Shown here one piece after another: positions 1 to 15,000 of a stretch of DNA of 64,000 nt. The notes beneath the pieces were generated by a model. The model was not told the origin of the DNA, ran no database searches, and saw only the letters and a list, made by a program, of their open reading frames with translations. Both the position numbers and the translations under genes were made by a program. Numbering within the stretch: position 1 is the first letter of the stretch; every line of letters starts with the position of its first letter. The stretch spans positions 16,839,497 through 16,903,496 of the forward strand of contig NC_091016.1 in assembly GCF_041296385.1 (NCBI RefSeq), written 5' to 3'. The stretch is from Aphelocoma coerulescens (Eukaryota > Chordata > Aves > Passeriformes > Corvidae).

Positions 1-3000
1 GGAACATGCAGCTGTCCTGCTCACAGACACTGTAAAAAATTTCGGGTGCTATCAATGTAGCCAAAATGTGCAGTTTGATGTCTAGGTTTTATGGGCTAGT
101 GGTAAGTTTTGTGGGCTGCAGGGCATTATTTCTCTTTGCCTGTGGATGCTGTTTGGAAAGAGCACTGGAGAAAGACCTGGGAGGTGTGGAGTATCCATGG
201 CTCACAGGTCCTTTGCTATGTATGTGTTCCAGAAGTGCTCGGTGCCTGGTCCCTCTTCCTCCACTCCCATTGTTCAGCGAAGCTGTGATCTTTCTGGCAG
301 TGGCACTGCAGCATGCCAGATGTGTGCTGACTTCTGCTGGAACATGTGGTTGAAATGCTAGCAGAGGAAATATTTGCTGAGTCAACTTTCCTTTAAAGCA
401 AAAAAAAAAAAAAAAAACCAAAAAACCCAAAAGGTCTATTTTGTTCTGGAAATGCCTCCATGTCCTGTGTTGAGCTGTGTGTTTCTGTATGGCAGTGCCT
501 TTCTTGTGCTTGCTAGCAAGCCTGGTCTTAAAGAAGAAAATTTCTGAAAACAGGAATGATCTGATCCCCCTTGGGACTTGGCTGTGTTCACAGTGCTCTG
601 GGCAGGTTGGAACCTCGATGTCGCAGGAGCTTCAAAGGCATGGCAACTCCATAGTTGTGGCCATGGGCACTTCTTGCACAGTGGGGTCCTGAACCGCTGG
701 GAACTGGCACTGATCAGGGCGTTGTCGCGTTTAAAGATCCCTTAAAGATGTGCTCTGAGCTCTTAACTGACCTGGAGTGAGGCCATCTTCTAAAGGCAGA
801 TGGGCAGATGTTTAAAGTGCAACAAGCATCTGTATTTAGTTGCATGCTGGGTGATGAATGTTCTTGCTGATAGGAGCACTTCCTCTCAGTCTGCTGAATC
901 TCTGAGTGGATGGCGGCTCACATCTCCTAATTGCTCAGATGGGTTGGTCTCACCTTGTTTGGCCAAAAGCTGGTCCATGCTGCATCCAAGCAGACTGGCA
1001 TGTGTGTCGTGGGAAGGCAGGATGCACTTTCTCTAAAGGCCATGGAGCCCAAGGGGAATGGAGGGAAGAAGGTAAGAAAGGGGGAGGAAGAGAAGAGCCT
1101 GGCCTTGGGGCAATGGACAAGAACACAGGGGCCAGTTTGGCTGTAAGTGATAAGGCACTTCAAAAAGATCTGAAGGCTGTGAGGCCTGGTTACAGGTATT
1201 TACTGGATGATTTTTACACTAATGTTTTTCTTGCCTTCATTTCAATTCATCTGCTATTTAAGTTGCAAAGATCAAAGCTGTATTCCAGCAAGCACACGTG
1301 GACTAAAGTAAATAGCAGGACTTAGTACACCTCTTCCCAGTGAATAAACACTCTTTCCTCTCTGAACATTTTCAAGCATACCTCTCAGGCCTGGAATGCA
1401 AAATATTTCACATTAGCAGTGGGTGTTTCCACTGCTTTCAATATTTGGGTACTTGGAACAAATGCTTATTTAGAAGTGGACAGACTTGGGTACAAACATG
1501 CTCTTTGTGAAGGCAGTTGCTGCTGTGGTGTTTGGAAGGAAATTCCCTTGAGATTGAAGGACATGTAATTGTTTGTCCAGACCCCAAGGAACAGTTCTCA
1601 TTCTCCTAACATGAGCATTGGTCTCATGGGCTGGGACAGGCAGCTCTTTGGAGGCCTGGAGGGCAGCGAGACTAACAAGATGTTTGGCAGATGCACAGGA
1701 ACATTCTTCTTGATGAGGTTTAAGTTGCACAAGGTGTTAGCTTTGGGTTTGGTGGGGTTTGCAGAGGCTGTGAACCAGCACAGTGGATTTTGCTGTGTAA
1801 GGGAAAGAGGCAGCCCCACCTTTGGCATGGCAGTACCTGCTGGAGAAGGCTGAGCATTTCCAAGGTGTGAGAAGGGCAACTGTGGTGTCTTTTACCTTTG
1901 TAAGAAATCAACTGTGTCTTTGGGAAGAGAGATGGAGAAATGACAATTTGACAGTTGGGAACATGTTGTTTCCTGGGCTCAGTGTGTGTTTCAGCATGGC
2001 AGAGGTGCCAAGGTGGGTGGCCTGATTCCATGCCTTGCTCCTTGCCTGGAGGATATTGGGAGGTGGCATCCAAGAGCTACTTGTAAATGCTTTAAGTCTG
2101 TTGGAAGAGCAGATGTTGTATTGCACGAGGGGTTAAAGGGCTGTGCTGTGCCTGTAGCATACCTTGTGTGCTGCCTTGCCTGAAAGAAGCAGTCCTGCTG
2201 CTGGACACAGAAGGATTTGTTCTCTGACGCAGACCTGACGAGGAAGCGGGGGGGATGCTGCAGGTTTTCAGGCTTTTCATGTGGCTGCTGCTAGAGCAGC
2301 GCCATTCCCTGGGCTTTGTCATGGTTTGGAGGCTCTGCACATGGTTCATGTCTTGCTCCTGATGTCCTTGTGAGCTTTCAGCAGTCCAGAAACGTTGGGC
2401 TGTGGTTTTTAGGGAGGTTGTTCAGAGGGAGTTGCAAGTAAGGTGAGGGGCACTTGGGTTTTTTAGAAACTTTTTTGCTCACTTCCTGATGCCAACACTG
2501 TTGAACCACAGCATATGGAAGCAAGCAAATGGATTTTTGATTCTGGAGGATGTGGCCTGTTCAGAGTCCTGCACTTCTACCTCCTTCATCCTACCAGACG
2601 CTGTCAGGATCTTCTCTGCTGGTTGTGTTGGCTATCAGCTCTCTCCTTTGCCTTGCCTATCACAGTGGCTGCTTTCCCGCGCTGTTGTTGGGTGTTATGG
2701 GAAGGAGCAGTGTCAGGTCACCTCTGAAGTCACATAGGACCAGCAAATCCACCTTTGCAATGCAGTGGGAGCTGTTGTTTTTGCCATTTGGTTTAGAGTG
2801 GACAGCTGGTGTGCCTAAAAAAGGACCAGACTGAAGGAAGGATCATCTTTGTGGAGAAGACCATCTCCTGTTTCACTCTTCCTGTGTCTTCTGCATATAT
2901 CATTGTGCAGGCAGTAGGAAGGAAAAGAGGCTTGCAAGGCGTGTCTTTGTATGGGTGTAAGTTGGTTTGGGAACTAGACCAGGGTCTTGCTTTGCAGGAG

Positions 3001-6000
3001 GCACACAGGTGTCTGTAGTCTCAGGGAGTGAAGCACTGGAAGAACAGTTGTTTGGGGTCTCTTCTGGAAACAGGTGAAGGAGAAGGGCAAAGGCTGGTTG
3101 TAGTGAACTCCTGTGGGCTCTCGAGGTTGGAGGCATATTCAGTGTCTTAAGCAGCTGCAGCTCTCCAGGTCCAGGCTGTGAATCCAGGTGCTGCTTGAAT
3201 AGAGGTTGAATGGGTTTGTCCAGCACTTCCTATTGCCTCTGCCTTCTCTGGCGCATTGCAACACAGTGAGGATGAGCCCATGCCACCCAGTCAAGGCAAG
3301 GACTCAATTTCTGGTCATTCCTTTGTTCCAGGGAAATACTTGACAGTAAGCACTGTTCTGTGTTTACCCGTGTCTCCTTTTAATCTGTGCAGCTCTTGCT
3401 GAGTAGCTGTGGAAGATCTTCAAGCCAAAACACAAGTGGTCTTTGTTTCAAAGCATCAATTTGTGTTGGCAGCCAGGTCTGCAGTGCATGTGCTTTTCAT
3501 TGACTGCTGCTTCGGCTTCGTTTCTCATTCCTGCCAGCTCTTTTTTAAACTTCATACAGAAATGTTTTTCCTGAGCTTAAAAGGCTGACCTGTATAGTGC
3601 TCCTAGTCTTAACTTAAGCCTTACCTTTTTTGGGGAAGTAGTCTCTGTCTGGTCACAGAATAGACTGCTTACCTCTGCTTTGAGAGATAACTAATACACA
3701 CTGATCAGCAAAGAGAGAGGCAAGTGGGGGACTTCAGAGTGGTTTGCAAGTTTCTGAAAGCCTGGTCTGTGTGCCTGGGATGAGGTGTTTCAGTGTGCCT
3801 GCCCAGCCCTGACTTTTCTCAAGCTTGCTTGTCTTAGCAGTTTGGGAAAGTTGATGGGTGGGTGCTATTTTGATACTCTTTGCAGATTGCTACAGCCTGG
3901 GGCTGCTCCTTTTATTTGATCAGCTTTCAAAAATCCATCCTCTATTCTCTGATTTTGACCTCCTGAAATTGTTCTGCAAGGGCTTCTCTTGAAAATGCAT
4001 TCTAATCCTTAAAAATTTTAAGTGCCATCCAGGCAAGGCCCATGCTGTAATTAAAATATTTCTGCTGGTAGTGAATGAATGAATGCCGAGGTGTTCAGGT
4101 GCCCCAGAGAGCAGAATGAAAACCATCCAGGTCCAACTGCAGAATTCAGGATGGAACAGTGAGGCACACTCCTGAGCTCCTGTCCCCCTGCACAGGGGGT
4201 GCACACAGGTTGTGTGTCAGGAGAGGGGGCATGGCTGGTTTTACCTGATTCCTCCTGTGAGGTGGTGCTTGCCAGTGGGATACCAATGGCCTGTCTTCTC
4301 CCTATCAAATTAGGCTCTGACTCGAATGGAGCGGGCAGGGATTTTGGCATCTGTGAACTGGAGTGTGCACAGGGTCCCTGAGCGTGCATGAATTGAATCC
4401 ACGGCTGTCAGGTGGTCTGCACCTCTGTGAGGCTGGGATGTCTTGGACTGATGGTCGTATTGTGCAGGATGATGAATGAGGAAAACTGATACAAGCAGAT
4501 TCCTGTCTGGAGGGTGGTGTGACACATTTGATTTCAGGGCATGAACCTTCCCTCTCTGGAAAACAAGATGTTGCATGCTGGGAGAAAGCAATCATGTAGG
4601 GTTGCTGTCTGTGCTGGGACCTGGTACAGAAAGGGGCTGGGGTTTAAGTGAGTGAGGATTACAAGTTTCTTTGTATTTCAGCCCCTGGTTGACCTGTGTT
4701 TAGTTCCTAGGTGACTTTTGTCCTCTAAGACAGCAGTATCTGAGAGCGCTGTGCACTCAGACCTCGGTGCTAGTGATGGATGTTTGCAGCTCTAAGATGA
4801 CAGGCTTTATAACTTTTCCTCTCCCGTGATGCTGTTCTGAAATGAGGTTTGTCCCAGCAGCAGGATTTTACACTTTGATGCAGTTCAGGCCACCCTGAAG
4901 AGAAGCCAAGACTGCACCCTCGCTGCTGTCGATTTGGGCAGACCGGCAGGTTGGCTCTGCCCTCCGTCACCCCAGAAGAAAGCCAGACAGGGCTGTCCCC
5001 AGAGCCATGGCATGTGGAGGCCACGTCCCATTCTGGCTGCAGAGGGGAGGCTCGTGTGCCTCTGGGCAGCTTTCTGTGAGTGATGCTGGCACAAGATAGT
5101 ATTGCTTAAGACCAGCCATAAATGCTCTCCTCCTTGCAGTTGCTCATTGGCTTCTTTGGGAGCACAAAGGAAGCCTTTGATTCCAACCATACAGTGGCTG
5201 TCCAAATGGTTAAGGGCAGGACAAGCTGCGGCTTGCAAGTGCCTTTATTGCTCTCCACTGCAGCGTGCTTTGGTGTGTGTCCTGGCTCTGCTGGGACAGC
5301 CCATCAGTCCTGTGGCACGGAGCTGCTCCATGCTGCTGGCTCTGTTGAAGTCACTGGCAATGCCTGGGTCGCTGGGAAGCTTTCATGGGAGAAAAGATCA
5401 TGAATTTTGTCTTTCCCAGCAAGGACAAGACCAGAGAGAATAAAGCCAGACAGTCTTGTAGGGTGCCACAAAAAGCAGTGCATCTGGTTTTCCTTAACCA
5501 TTCATGGGACCATAGATGGGCTTACGCTGCTGAGGTCAAGTCATGCAGTTGCCTTTGCAGTGGGACCAACACCAAAAGTCTCCTTCAGCAGTTGAAAGAA
5601 TTGTGCAAATTGTCTTGGACCAAAAAAACCCAAAGCTCCTCATGAGTTACCCGATGTTCTTTGTTCCTATCCATCCATACTGCTTGCTGTAAACACCATG
5701 AGCCTGGCACACATCTGAGCACCTGGCAGGTGCTATGGGAGTGGCCAGTTCCTGGGCTGAGACTTCTGTAGCAGTGAGATCTTGTTGTGTGATCATTCTT
5801 TCCTCCAACTAGGTTGGAGCAGTTCTTTATCCACCATATTCCAAGCAAGAGCTGAGCGACAAAGGCAACACATCTGATTTTTTCATTTCCTCTGTTAACT
5901 CCTGATGGCTCTCCCTGCATGTTGTGTGTGTGCTTGCAGCCTTCAGATGTGTAAGTGGAGGAGCTACTTGCTGGGCCCTCACCAGCACTGACCCTCCTGC

Positions 6001-9000
6001 TCCAGTCCTGCCTGTGTCTTGCTGCCTTTTTCTGGCTCAAATACAGCTGTTTCTTTTCCAGCTGTGCCTCCTATCTCCACCTCTTCCTGATTCCTCCTCT
6101 GTAGCTAGACCTGCCACAGCATGCCACACGCCCCCTTCTCAGACTTTGCTGTTGCTTGGTTTCTCTCCAGTGCCTGCCTCTGGGCACTGCTGCTTTCCCA
6201 GGTGTGGCTGTGGCTTCCTTCTGCCATCATGAGCTTGCCTTTGTCTCCTTGAGCCAGGCCTCCAGTTCACAGCAGGTGGTGAGAAATCGGAGCAGAGCTG
6301 GGGCTGGGCTGCTGAGATGTTCAGGTGGTTCTTGGAAATCATGAGGCTTTCTGGGTAAGGATTCTTCTGCTCAGCTAAAGGATAGTCTCAAAGCCATGTG
6401 GCCTGAAGCAGAAAGCATTAATCTGAATGGTTAACATTTTGGCAAGGAAATAACAAAGACTGTCATACTGGGCATCCTTCACCATCATGTTTTGTTTCTG
6501 TGGCCTTGCTGGGATTTGGCCCTGCCTCTCACTGGCTGGAGATGCATTCCTGCAGACAAAGGCCTGCTGTGGGTTTGATGAAGCAGTCCATTATACCTGG
6601 GTTGCTGAGTGGCCACACTGAGCAGCCAGGCAGCTGCAGGTATCTCAGCACAGCTTTTTGCTCTCCAGGACCTGGATGTTGAGTGTCTGTTGCCACTGTT
6701 TGTGTGCTTCCTTGGCATTTGGTTGCTTAGGACGTCCAGGTACTCTCTGCACTGGTGGCTTTGTGGCTGTCCAGTAAGAACAGATACATTTCCGGATATA
6801 TTGGAAATCAGTTTTTCTGCTGCAATGGGGAAAAGCACTTACTTTTCAAGGAGATCTGGTTAGTATGAATTTCTGTCTCAGTGAGTCGGCTATAACCGAG
6901 CTTTTCTTTAATTTGATGCTGGGGCTTAGCATTAGATTTATCTGTAGCAAACATTCCGCCTAGTTATCGATTTGTAAAATATTCCAGAAAGTGCCCTGCT
7001 GCATCTTCTTCCCACTCAGTGACTTTTTTTCCATTTTTAGCTGAGGTAATGTAGCAAAGTCTCATAGAGAAGCTACCTCTCAATTAATATTGCATGAGCA
7101 GAAGAAATATTAGCTTCTCCATCTGTTCTCCTATTTTTGTGGCTTTTAATATAGATTCATAAATGGCTTTAATGAAGATAAACAAGGAACTGTTCTTTTC
7201 TGTGCCCTCTTTGCTTTCAGAGGTGATACTGCAGGCCCAGCCTCCCTGGTGATGTTTCTTCCAGGAGGTAGGTCCTGGACAACAGCGCTTCCCTGCACAG
7301 TCGTAAATGATGATTGTGAAATGGGGCTGATCTTCAGCTTTCTAGCAATGAAAAGAGGAGGATCTAGGAGAAATCTGCAGACCTGTAGGACATAGCTAGA
7401 GACAGATATGGGGATGGTGCTTTGTAACCAAAAAGAAGCCAGTGCCACACAGATGGAAAATGGACGTGCACAGCAGGCAGTGTTCATGAACGAGTGTTCC
7501 TGAAACACTCAGGAGGGTTGGCACAGAAATCCCATGAACCCAGCAGGGCAACCAGTCCATTCTCCTCAAGCTTCAGAGGCAGCCAGAGGTCAAAACCCAG
7601 GAGTCCAGAGCCCGTATAAATAGAAGAGGCACTGATGCAGCTGATGGAGTGAGGCCTATTTCCTCAATGCCTTTTTGCAGCAATTTTTAGTTTGCACCCC
7701 TGTGGTGGCTGCTAGGAGAAGTGAGTGTCTCTCCTGGGAGCTTGTTTCCTTCCTGTGGGAGGGGAGCAAGCAGGTTAAACCTTCAGTAAACCAAGTGGTG
7801 AAGCAGGATGCTCCAGAGACTCACATCGAGTGAGACCCACAATGCAGCTGTGCTCTGTGGGGAGCCCAGCAGTAGGATTGCCCCTGATCTAGTGTTGTGT
7901 TGTGGCATTTCCCAGTCTCCATGACTTCTCCTTGTTCCTGGGAAGGCAGAGTGGCTGGGTGCATGCTTGTGGGTGGGCTATACAGAGGCAGCAGCAGGAA
8001 GGAGTGCACAACTGAATGCCTGCAGCAGTTGCCAGAGCACGGATGTCGTTTTCAAGACCATGGCACTGGATGAACCATTTCTCCCATGAGCTGTAAGCTG
8101 TCTGGAGAGCTTGGCCAGCTGGATCTTCATGGCAAATCCATCTGAGTCTCTACAGGCATATAACTAAGGGAAACTTAGCTGTAAATATACTGACATGACC
8201 TGGAGAGAGATTTAAAATATTTATCCTAGAGCAGAGCTTGGGATATAAATAAGCTCCCTGTCTGTTTCCCTGCACGCAAGGCTCAGAAATGCAGCTGTCC
8301 CTTTGTCCCCAGCTCTGAGTCCTCTTTGGGACCAGCAAGTTGCTTATGGGTGGGCTTGAAGTCCATAGAGATGGTGTAAACATACAGCTGTCAGCAAAAT
8401 GGAGGGGGTATTTGCAGTAGTGTAGATGTGAATTTTTGACTGCAGCTTCTGTCCCCTCATTACCCCTACAGCTGCTGGCCCTGCTCTGTTGCTCTCGGGG
8501 TGTTTGTGGAGTTTACGGGTGAGCCATATCTTGGGTAAGGTTGTAACCCTCACACTTGGCCCCCTGAGCAAGCACGATTTGCAAGATGTCCAGACTAAGC
8601 ATATCCAAAAGGAAGCACAGGTTTGGGTGGTTCTGGGGAGGTTTTCTTCCTTCCAGTGGGTTTGGTGGCAGCATGCAGAGAAACAGCTCACTCAAGCACT
8701 TTCAGTGGCAGATAGGCTTCATTTTCCAACAAACGCTCCTGGGAGGGCAAGAAGGGCTTGCTGGCAGGAGTGCCCCATGCCCAGTGCAGCCTTGGTGACC
8801 TCGCTGCACGGAGAGGAGCTGGCTCTGAGCAGCAGCTTTGTCTTCGATGGTGCGTTGCTGAAGCAGCAGGCTTTGCTTGCAGGCCTCGTGTGCACGCTCC
8901 TCTTTGCACCGCTTCCCTTGCCCTGGCCTCTTCCCACCCCCACCCCCTTTTGTCTTTACAGCCTGAGTTTCCATTCTCTGGAGCGGCTGGCTGGGGCTCC

Positions 9001-12000
9001 TATTTGCTGAAGGGAAGTGCCAGACAGTTTTATGGAGCTTCTTCTGTTTTTTCCCGTCATCTGGAACGGTGTTTCGGCTGGAACAGGAAAAATGCGGAGC
9101 CCTGGCCAGCAGCTTCATCCACACACACAGTGCTGTTATGGGGGAATCCCTCTTGGCTGGGCTCGGGATGGCAGGAACAACATCAGCCTTTGGCCCTCAG
9201 CCTGAGCACAAGGATGTGAAGATGGGTTGGCAAGTACTGGTGTGATACCTGGTCATGCTGGCCCCAGCTGCCATGGGATGATCTCTGAGCCACACTGACC
9301 CTGTGGGTGCAGCAATGCAGCCTCACTGCCGCTGGGCCTTGCTCCAGCCCCGGGGCAAGGAGCACTGAGCTCTGTCACAGCTCTTCCCGGCTGGCAGGAC
9401 CTGCCTGCCTGCTCAACACTGCCTGGGCTGTCCTCTGCCACCAGAGGAGTTTTGCTTAGTAAAGACCTTTGCATTCTCACATGGCCCATGCTTAAACTGT
9501 GGGGGAAGCATCATCCCTCAAGGCCACTGCATGGGAAGCATGTATCTCAGCCTGGTTCCACTTGGCATCTGTCTACCATGTTTCCTTTAGTGGGAGAAAA
9601 GCGCAGTACCTCTGCTGTGCTGGCCAGAGAGCTTTGCCTTCAGATCACTGTGTCTCCTGCCAGCAGCAAACATCAGGTGTTTATGAGGAAAGCAGGGAAT
9701 TGCTCAAGGGCTCAGAGCAAGCCTGGGAGAGTTGGCTGGCAAGACCGGTGCGTGCAGCAAGTCTGTCAGTGGTGCTGAGTCGCCCTTGAACCATTTGTGC
9801 TTCTCACTGGAGCTTGGCAGTGCAGCTGGCAATGTCTGCTCAGGAGCCTTTGGCTGATGCCTTGTTAAAGATGGTTTCATTGAGCCAGCAGGATTCCCAT
9901 CTCCTGCGCTGGGCTTGAGGCCTCCTGTCTCGCTTGTTCCTCTGCTACAAAGATGTTGTCCTGGGAGTCCCATGGCCACCGCTGCCTGTGGTGTCCAGCA
10001 GACAGGTATGGGCCCACTTACTCAGCCAAAGCAAGCTTCCTTCTCCACAGGCCAGGGGCCAAGTGGTGCTGCCAGTACGCAGCTGTGTCCTGAGCATTTG
10101 GGCAGGAGAAGCGGTGATCTGGCTGCTAACTCTGCCCTCTTCCTCTCTCAGCTCTGTGACTGCAGCACTGCACTCATGGCTTGGGCTGGTTCTCCGGGCT
10201 GGCTGCTCAGAAAGGGAATCTGGGCTTCTCTTAGGGGCCTGGGACCACACAGTGACCCAAAAGAACAGCATCCTTTCCCTGGTGCAGTGTCCTCCAGAGA
10301 TGCCCACATGCCCTCTTGCAGCGGGTGCCAGGAGCACGGGCACAGCAGAGCATGGCTTGGAGCACTGTCAACGTGCTCCCAAGGCAGACAGGCAACTCCT
10401 GCAGCTCCAAGGCCAGTTGTTCTGGTTCAGCAGCCCCAGCAGTTTCAGGGAACCAAGGAGCTTGGCTACCTTGGGGAGTTCCCTCTCTTGCTCCAGCTTT
10501 TTCCTTGTTTGAACGAGGTGCTGAGATGTTGGGAGAAACTGTGGGGCAAAACTCAGCTCGCAGTTCAGCCCAGACAAATTCTCCATAAAGACCACTAGCA
10601 AATCCTACAGCCTGGGGGACAAACTGAGCAACGCGGTGTCTGCCCCACCAGATCAGGTCATCCTGCAGTGGGGTGTTGGTTAACAGCAGCCCTGCTTGGC
10701 TTGGGAATGAGCAGGAACCTCCCAAAATACTCCCATTGCTCTGTGGCTGCAGAGTAGCACCCCTGTTTGCTGTTCTCGTTCAGTGCCAGAGTAGCAGCTA
10801 GTTCTTACCTCACTTCCCACCCACCTGCCCCTGCCTGCAGAGGGTATCATCACATCCTGCTGCTTTGGTTTGGCTGCTGCCTGGCTTTGGGCACACAGGA
10901 GAGCAGGGTTTCTGCTCACTGCTGGTGTAAAGGTGAAGGCAGGGAACTTCTTTGGCAGAGTTAGGAAACTGAGCTTGGGATGGTCTTGGGAGGAGCAAGC
11001 CTTTGGGATGGGTGGCTGGGGAGGGGACTGGGATTTGCAGGGTCTGGGCTGGGCGAGTAGGATGGGCAGCATGAGGAACAGAGGTAGGGAAGCCTCCAGC
11101 TAGTTTGAACTGGGCGAGTGAGTGCGGTCAGTGCCGGGATAGCCTGGCTATCCTGACACATGCTGGCAGCTGTCAAGAGTCTGCAGCTGGTTTCCTGGGC
11201 TCCCTGTCCTTGTGCTGAGCCTTTTTGTCAGTTCTAATGGCCTTTTCTCCTGCAGCAGATGTGTGAGCAGTACCTGCCTGCCTCGGGATGGAGCTGTGTG
11301 CAGCAGAGGCTGCCCTGCTGTGTGTGGCAGTGAGCTCTTCCCAGGGCCCAGCTGTACCCCAGCACAGCACTGCCAGTGCTGCCTTAGCCTCTGCTCAAGC
11401 AATTGATTCACAGTGTTCAAACCCCTGTGGCTTTCTTATGGTTTCTTGTGATAATTGCTCAGAAACTGGGCTTGGCCATTCCCAAGTATGGGATCCTGGG
11501 CCTGGAAGGGCAGGGATACCCCACAGCTTGCAGCCTCTGAACAGTAATGGGAATTGTGCGAAGTGGTTGCCGCTTTTTCCCCTTTTCCTTTTTTACTTTG
11601 TTCTTTCCCATTCTTAAGCTTGGTTTGAAGGGCGGAATTGGCTTCTCAGTATTTCCTTGGTTGTGCTCCACACAAAGCAGTGGAGAGAGGTGCTGTGGGG
11701 CACCTGGAGCGAGCTCAGTGGTGGTGTGCAGGTATCATGTCTCTTGCAAATCTGGAGTGAACTGCCACAAAAGGCAGAGGTCCAGTGGTCACCTGAGCAA
11801 ACCCACACTCTCACTGGTGGATCCAGGCATGTGATACAGCCACAGGGGCAAAGAGATGATGTTTTCCCAAGTTCCCAATCATCTTGATCCACCCCAGTAT
11901 GACCTGGAGCTCCTAGGTGCTGGTCCAGTTCCTCCTGGCTCATGAAGCCAAAGCCACTCTAGAAGAGCATTTCTTGGAAATGCTGCTTTGTGCCCATGAC

Positions 12001-15000
12001 TGCTTTCCTGGGTGCAGAGTGAGTTTTTGTTTTTGCTTTAACTGGAACGGGAAAAGATGTAGTTTCAAAAACCTTATATGATGAGTGCCCAAAGACTTTC
12101 CAGATGTTGGGCTGCTCGCGGTGTTCAGAGCTCCTTGCCTGAATCAAACCATTTCCATCTGGCCTGGTGGTTTATTGCAACTCTGCCCATCTGAGAGGCT
12201 TTCTCGACTGGAACCTCTTGCATGGAGGAACATGCTGGCTGGAAATAATTTGGGGATGCAAATATTTCTGGGTGTTTGGCTTGGCTGCTGTTCCAGCGGT
12301 ATCTGCTAAGCAGTGGAAGAGGCTGTGTGTGGAGCAGGCATGCTCCCAGCAGCTGCTTTATGTGGCTGTAGGGGCCGGCCCAGGAGGCAGGGGGTAGCTC
12401 ATGTTACTGAGCATTCATGATTTTCCTTGCTTGCTTCTATGGCTTCAGCTGGCGAAAGGAGGGGAGGAAAAGCTGACCCATGTGTTGCTCCCGGTTCTGG
12501 CATGCCAAAAATCTGCTTTTATATGAGCATGTTCATAATGAACTGTGCCAGGAAACACATGGCTTGCTCGAGACATGAATGGGAGGTCTGTATGGGGCCC
12601 TGTGCTCACTGAGAGCCTCACAGGGACAAAGAGCAGATGCCGGTGTGCACTGCTTGCTCTGTGGCAGTCTGCATCCTGTGGGCTGCAGTGGATGGGGAGC
12701 AGAAGATGGGATCAAGGTACAAAGTGCTTGGCTGGTCTAGCAGTGGCAGAGAGGACAGGACGGGAGGCCAGGTGAGTGGTTTTACTGCCTGCTGCTCTTT
12801 GTGGCTCTCCTGGTCTGGAGGGGGCTGGCTTGCTGTTTTAGAGATGTGGCTGTTTGCAGTGAAGGCTGGGTTGGAAGGAACCCAGGAACTGCAGGCAAGC
12901 AAAGTGCTGCTAATAGCTTAGGATGACAATTGTGGATGGGGATGAGAGAGAACAGGAGAGATATATGAAGCCTGTTGGGTCCCAGGTATCATGTGGACAG
13001 AGGGGCTGTGCAAGCTGTGCCTGGCTGCAGCAGGAAGAAAAGGCTGTTGGGGAGAGTTGCAGTCCTGAGCATTAGCAGCACTTCAGTGTCCTAAGTGTTG
13101 CTCCCTTGTAGGAAGTGCTGCCAAGCCTGCGTGGGCTGAGCTGCCAGTGAGCAGTGCACACCCAGCACATGAGGAGTTAAACCTGCCTGCAGGCAGTGGA
13201 GCCTTGTTCTGACAGAGGGCTTAGGGAGTCCTCTGGACCAGCAAGCTCAGGATGCTCTAGCTCAGTGATTCCATTGCCCAGCCTTTGGAAGCAAGCCAGG
13301 GCTTGAATGCAGAGTTTGCTACTCTTTGATCCAAGAGTGGCTCAAAGCAAAGCCTAAGCACTGGAGTCATTCCCGAGGACTTGGCAACTGAAGGAATTGC
13401 TGCCTGCAGACAATGATGTTTAGGTTGGTCCTAAAGACAAGACCTGTTCGATAACGCTTTCTGGGAGCGTGTTACTGAAACATGTGAGAGGCCAGGACCC
13501 CAAGCCCTAACACCATCCTTGCTGTGCCTTTTGTGGCCTTGGGATGGAGCACAGGTCATGGTCTTTTCTGAAAATGTCCCTATGGTTGCCTTTGACAGCA
13601 CACTTCTGCTGTGGCCCAATGTCTTTCTCAGAGAACACGGTGATAAATCAGTCCTGTGTTTGGGACATGGGACCTGAGTGTGAGCTTCTGTCTCTTCTGC
13701 TCTTTTCCTGCAGGGGCAGTCTTTCTTGTGGCCCTTAGCTCTGCCCCTGGGCTTGCAGGGAGCCAAGTCATCCTCCAAGCTGTGGTTCTGGTTTGTTGGT
13801 TTTGCTTGGGGTTAGCAGCAGCTAAAGATGCTGCTGAGGGATGCAGTGGCAGCTTCAAAGCAATGCTCTGCCTGTGTCTGCCTTGCCTTGTTACAGATTT
13901 ACGGAGCTGGGAGCGAGTGTGGCACTGCGCTACGAGCGAGTGCGTTAGCTCACCCAAATCCTCCTTTTCCTTAGTGGTTTCTCATCAAAGAGCAATAGCC
14001 TGTATTGCTGCTGGACAAATTGCAGAGGCTTTGTTTCTTCGGTGGTCTGAGCAGTGGCAGGGGCAGAAGCATGAAGGTTGCAGCGTGGATATGGTGGGGT
14101 GGTGATGTGTTGGGAATGGATTCCAAGGGAGCTAAAAGCTGTCGCTGCCACCTTGCTTTGCTGAGGTTTGTTAACTAACTGACACATCAGAGTTGGTAGC
14201 TGAGTTAAAAAGTGGTGAAAAGGTTTCTTAAACCTGGTCTTTCAGTCTGAGTCTGAAGTGCTGCAGGCTGGGGATAGATTAAGGCTACTCCTGCTGTTCA
14301 CCTCAGGTTAGTGGTGGGGCCTAGGGTATCTCTGGCCAGGTCACCCTTCTCTCTCCCAGCTGTATCCCTGAACTCCATTCTGCAGGAAAGTGCATTGCGT
14401 GATTGCTGCAAGGTGCCCAGGGCCTTCCCTTAGGGAACTGCTGTGCTCCTCGGGTGCTGCAAAGGGCCCTGCAGGTTTGGGGAGCCAGGGGGAGCAGGCT
14501 TCCCACCTGTGTCCTGCAGCAGTGCCTTCCCAGGGAACATGGCATCTTTGCTAACTATTAATGAAGATGGACAGGGAAAAAATGTTTAGCAGTGTGTTAC
14601 CAAGCTCTCTGTCTCATTAGGTGCTGAGCTGGTGGTGCAAATACATTCAGCTCCCACCTCAGGTCTGAGACTTGCACGCCTGTTGTACAGCCCCAGGAAG
14701 AGCTGGCTCCACAGTGGAGCTGGGAGCTCCTTGCTCTGACATGGGAGAATGTGATGTCCACTCTGCTTTCAGGGGCCAGACAGATGCTGGCCAGCCATGT
14801 CCTCTGCCAGAACAGCTGGCTGGGCCAGTTTTTGCAGCTGGCTGCTCCCATTGCATCCTGGTACTTCTGGGTCTTAGTTTTGTTTGTTTCCTTTAAGCCA
14901 GGTGTCCCTGTCCATAGCTGGGGCAGGGCTGAGGCCTCCTGCTGGCAGGGGAAAAGAGGAAGAGGATGGTTCCCTTTTGGGGAGGAAGAATGGATGCTAT

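Noticed and set aside
3624..3633. CCTTTTTTGG CArG-like match in putative PTK7 intron 1
   Set aside because: A homopolymer T core is a poor SRF site and it is far from any promoter.
9915..10725. Three overlapping long frames (227 and 192 codons on +, 164 on -)
   Set aside because: Several frames are open at once on both strands, which points to low stop density. No domain and no codon signal seen.
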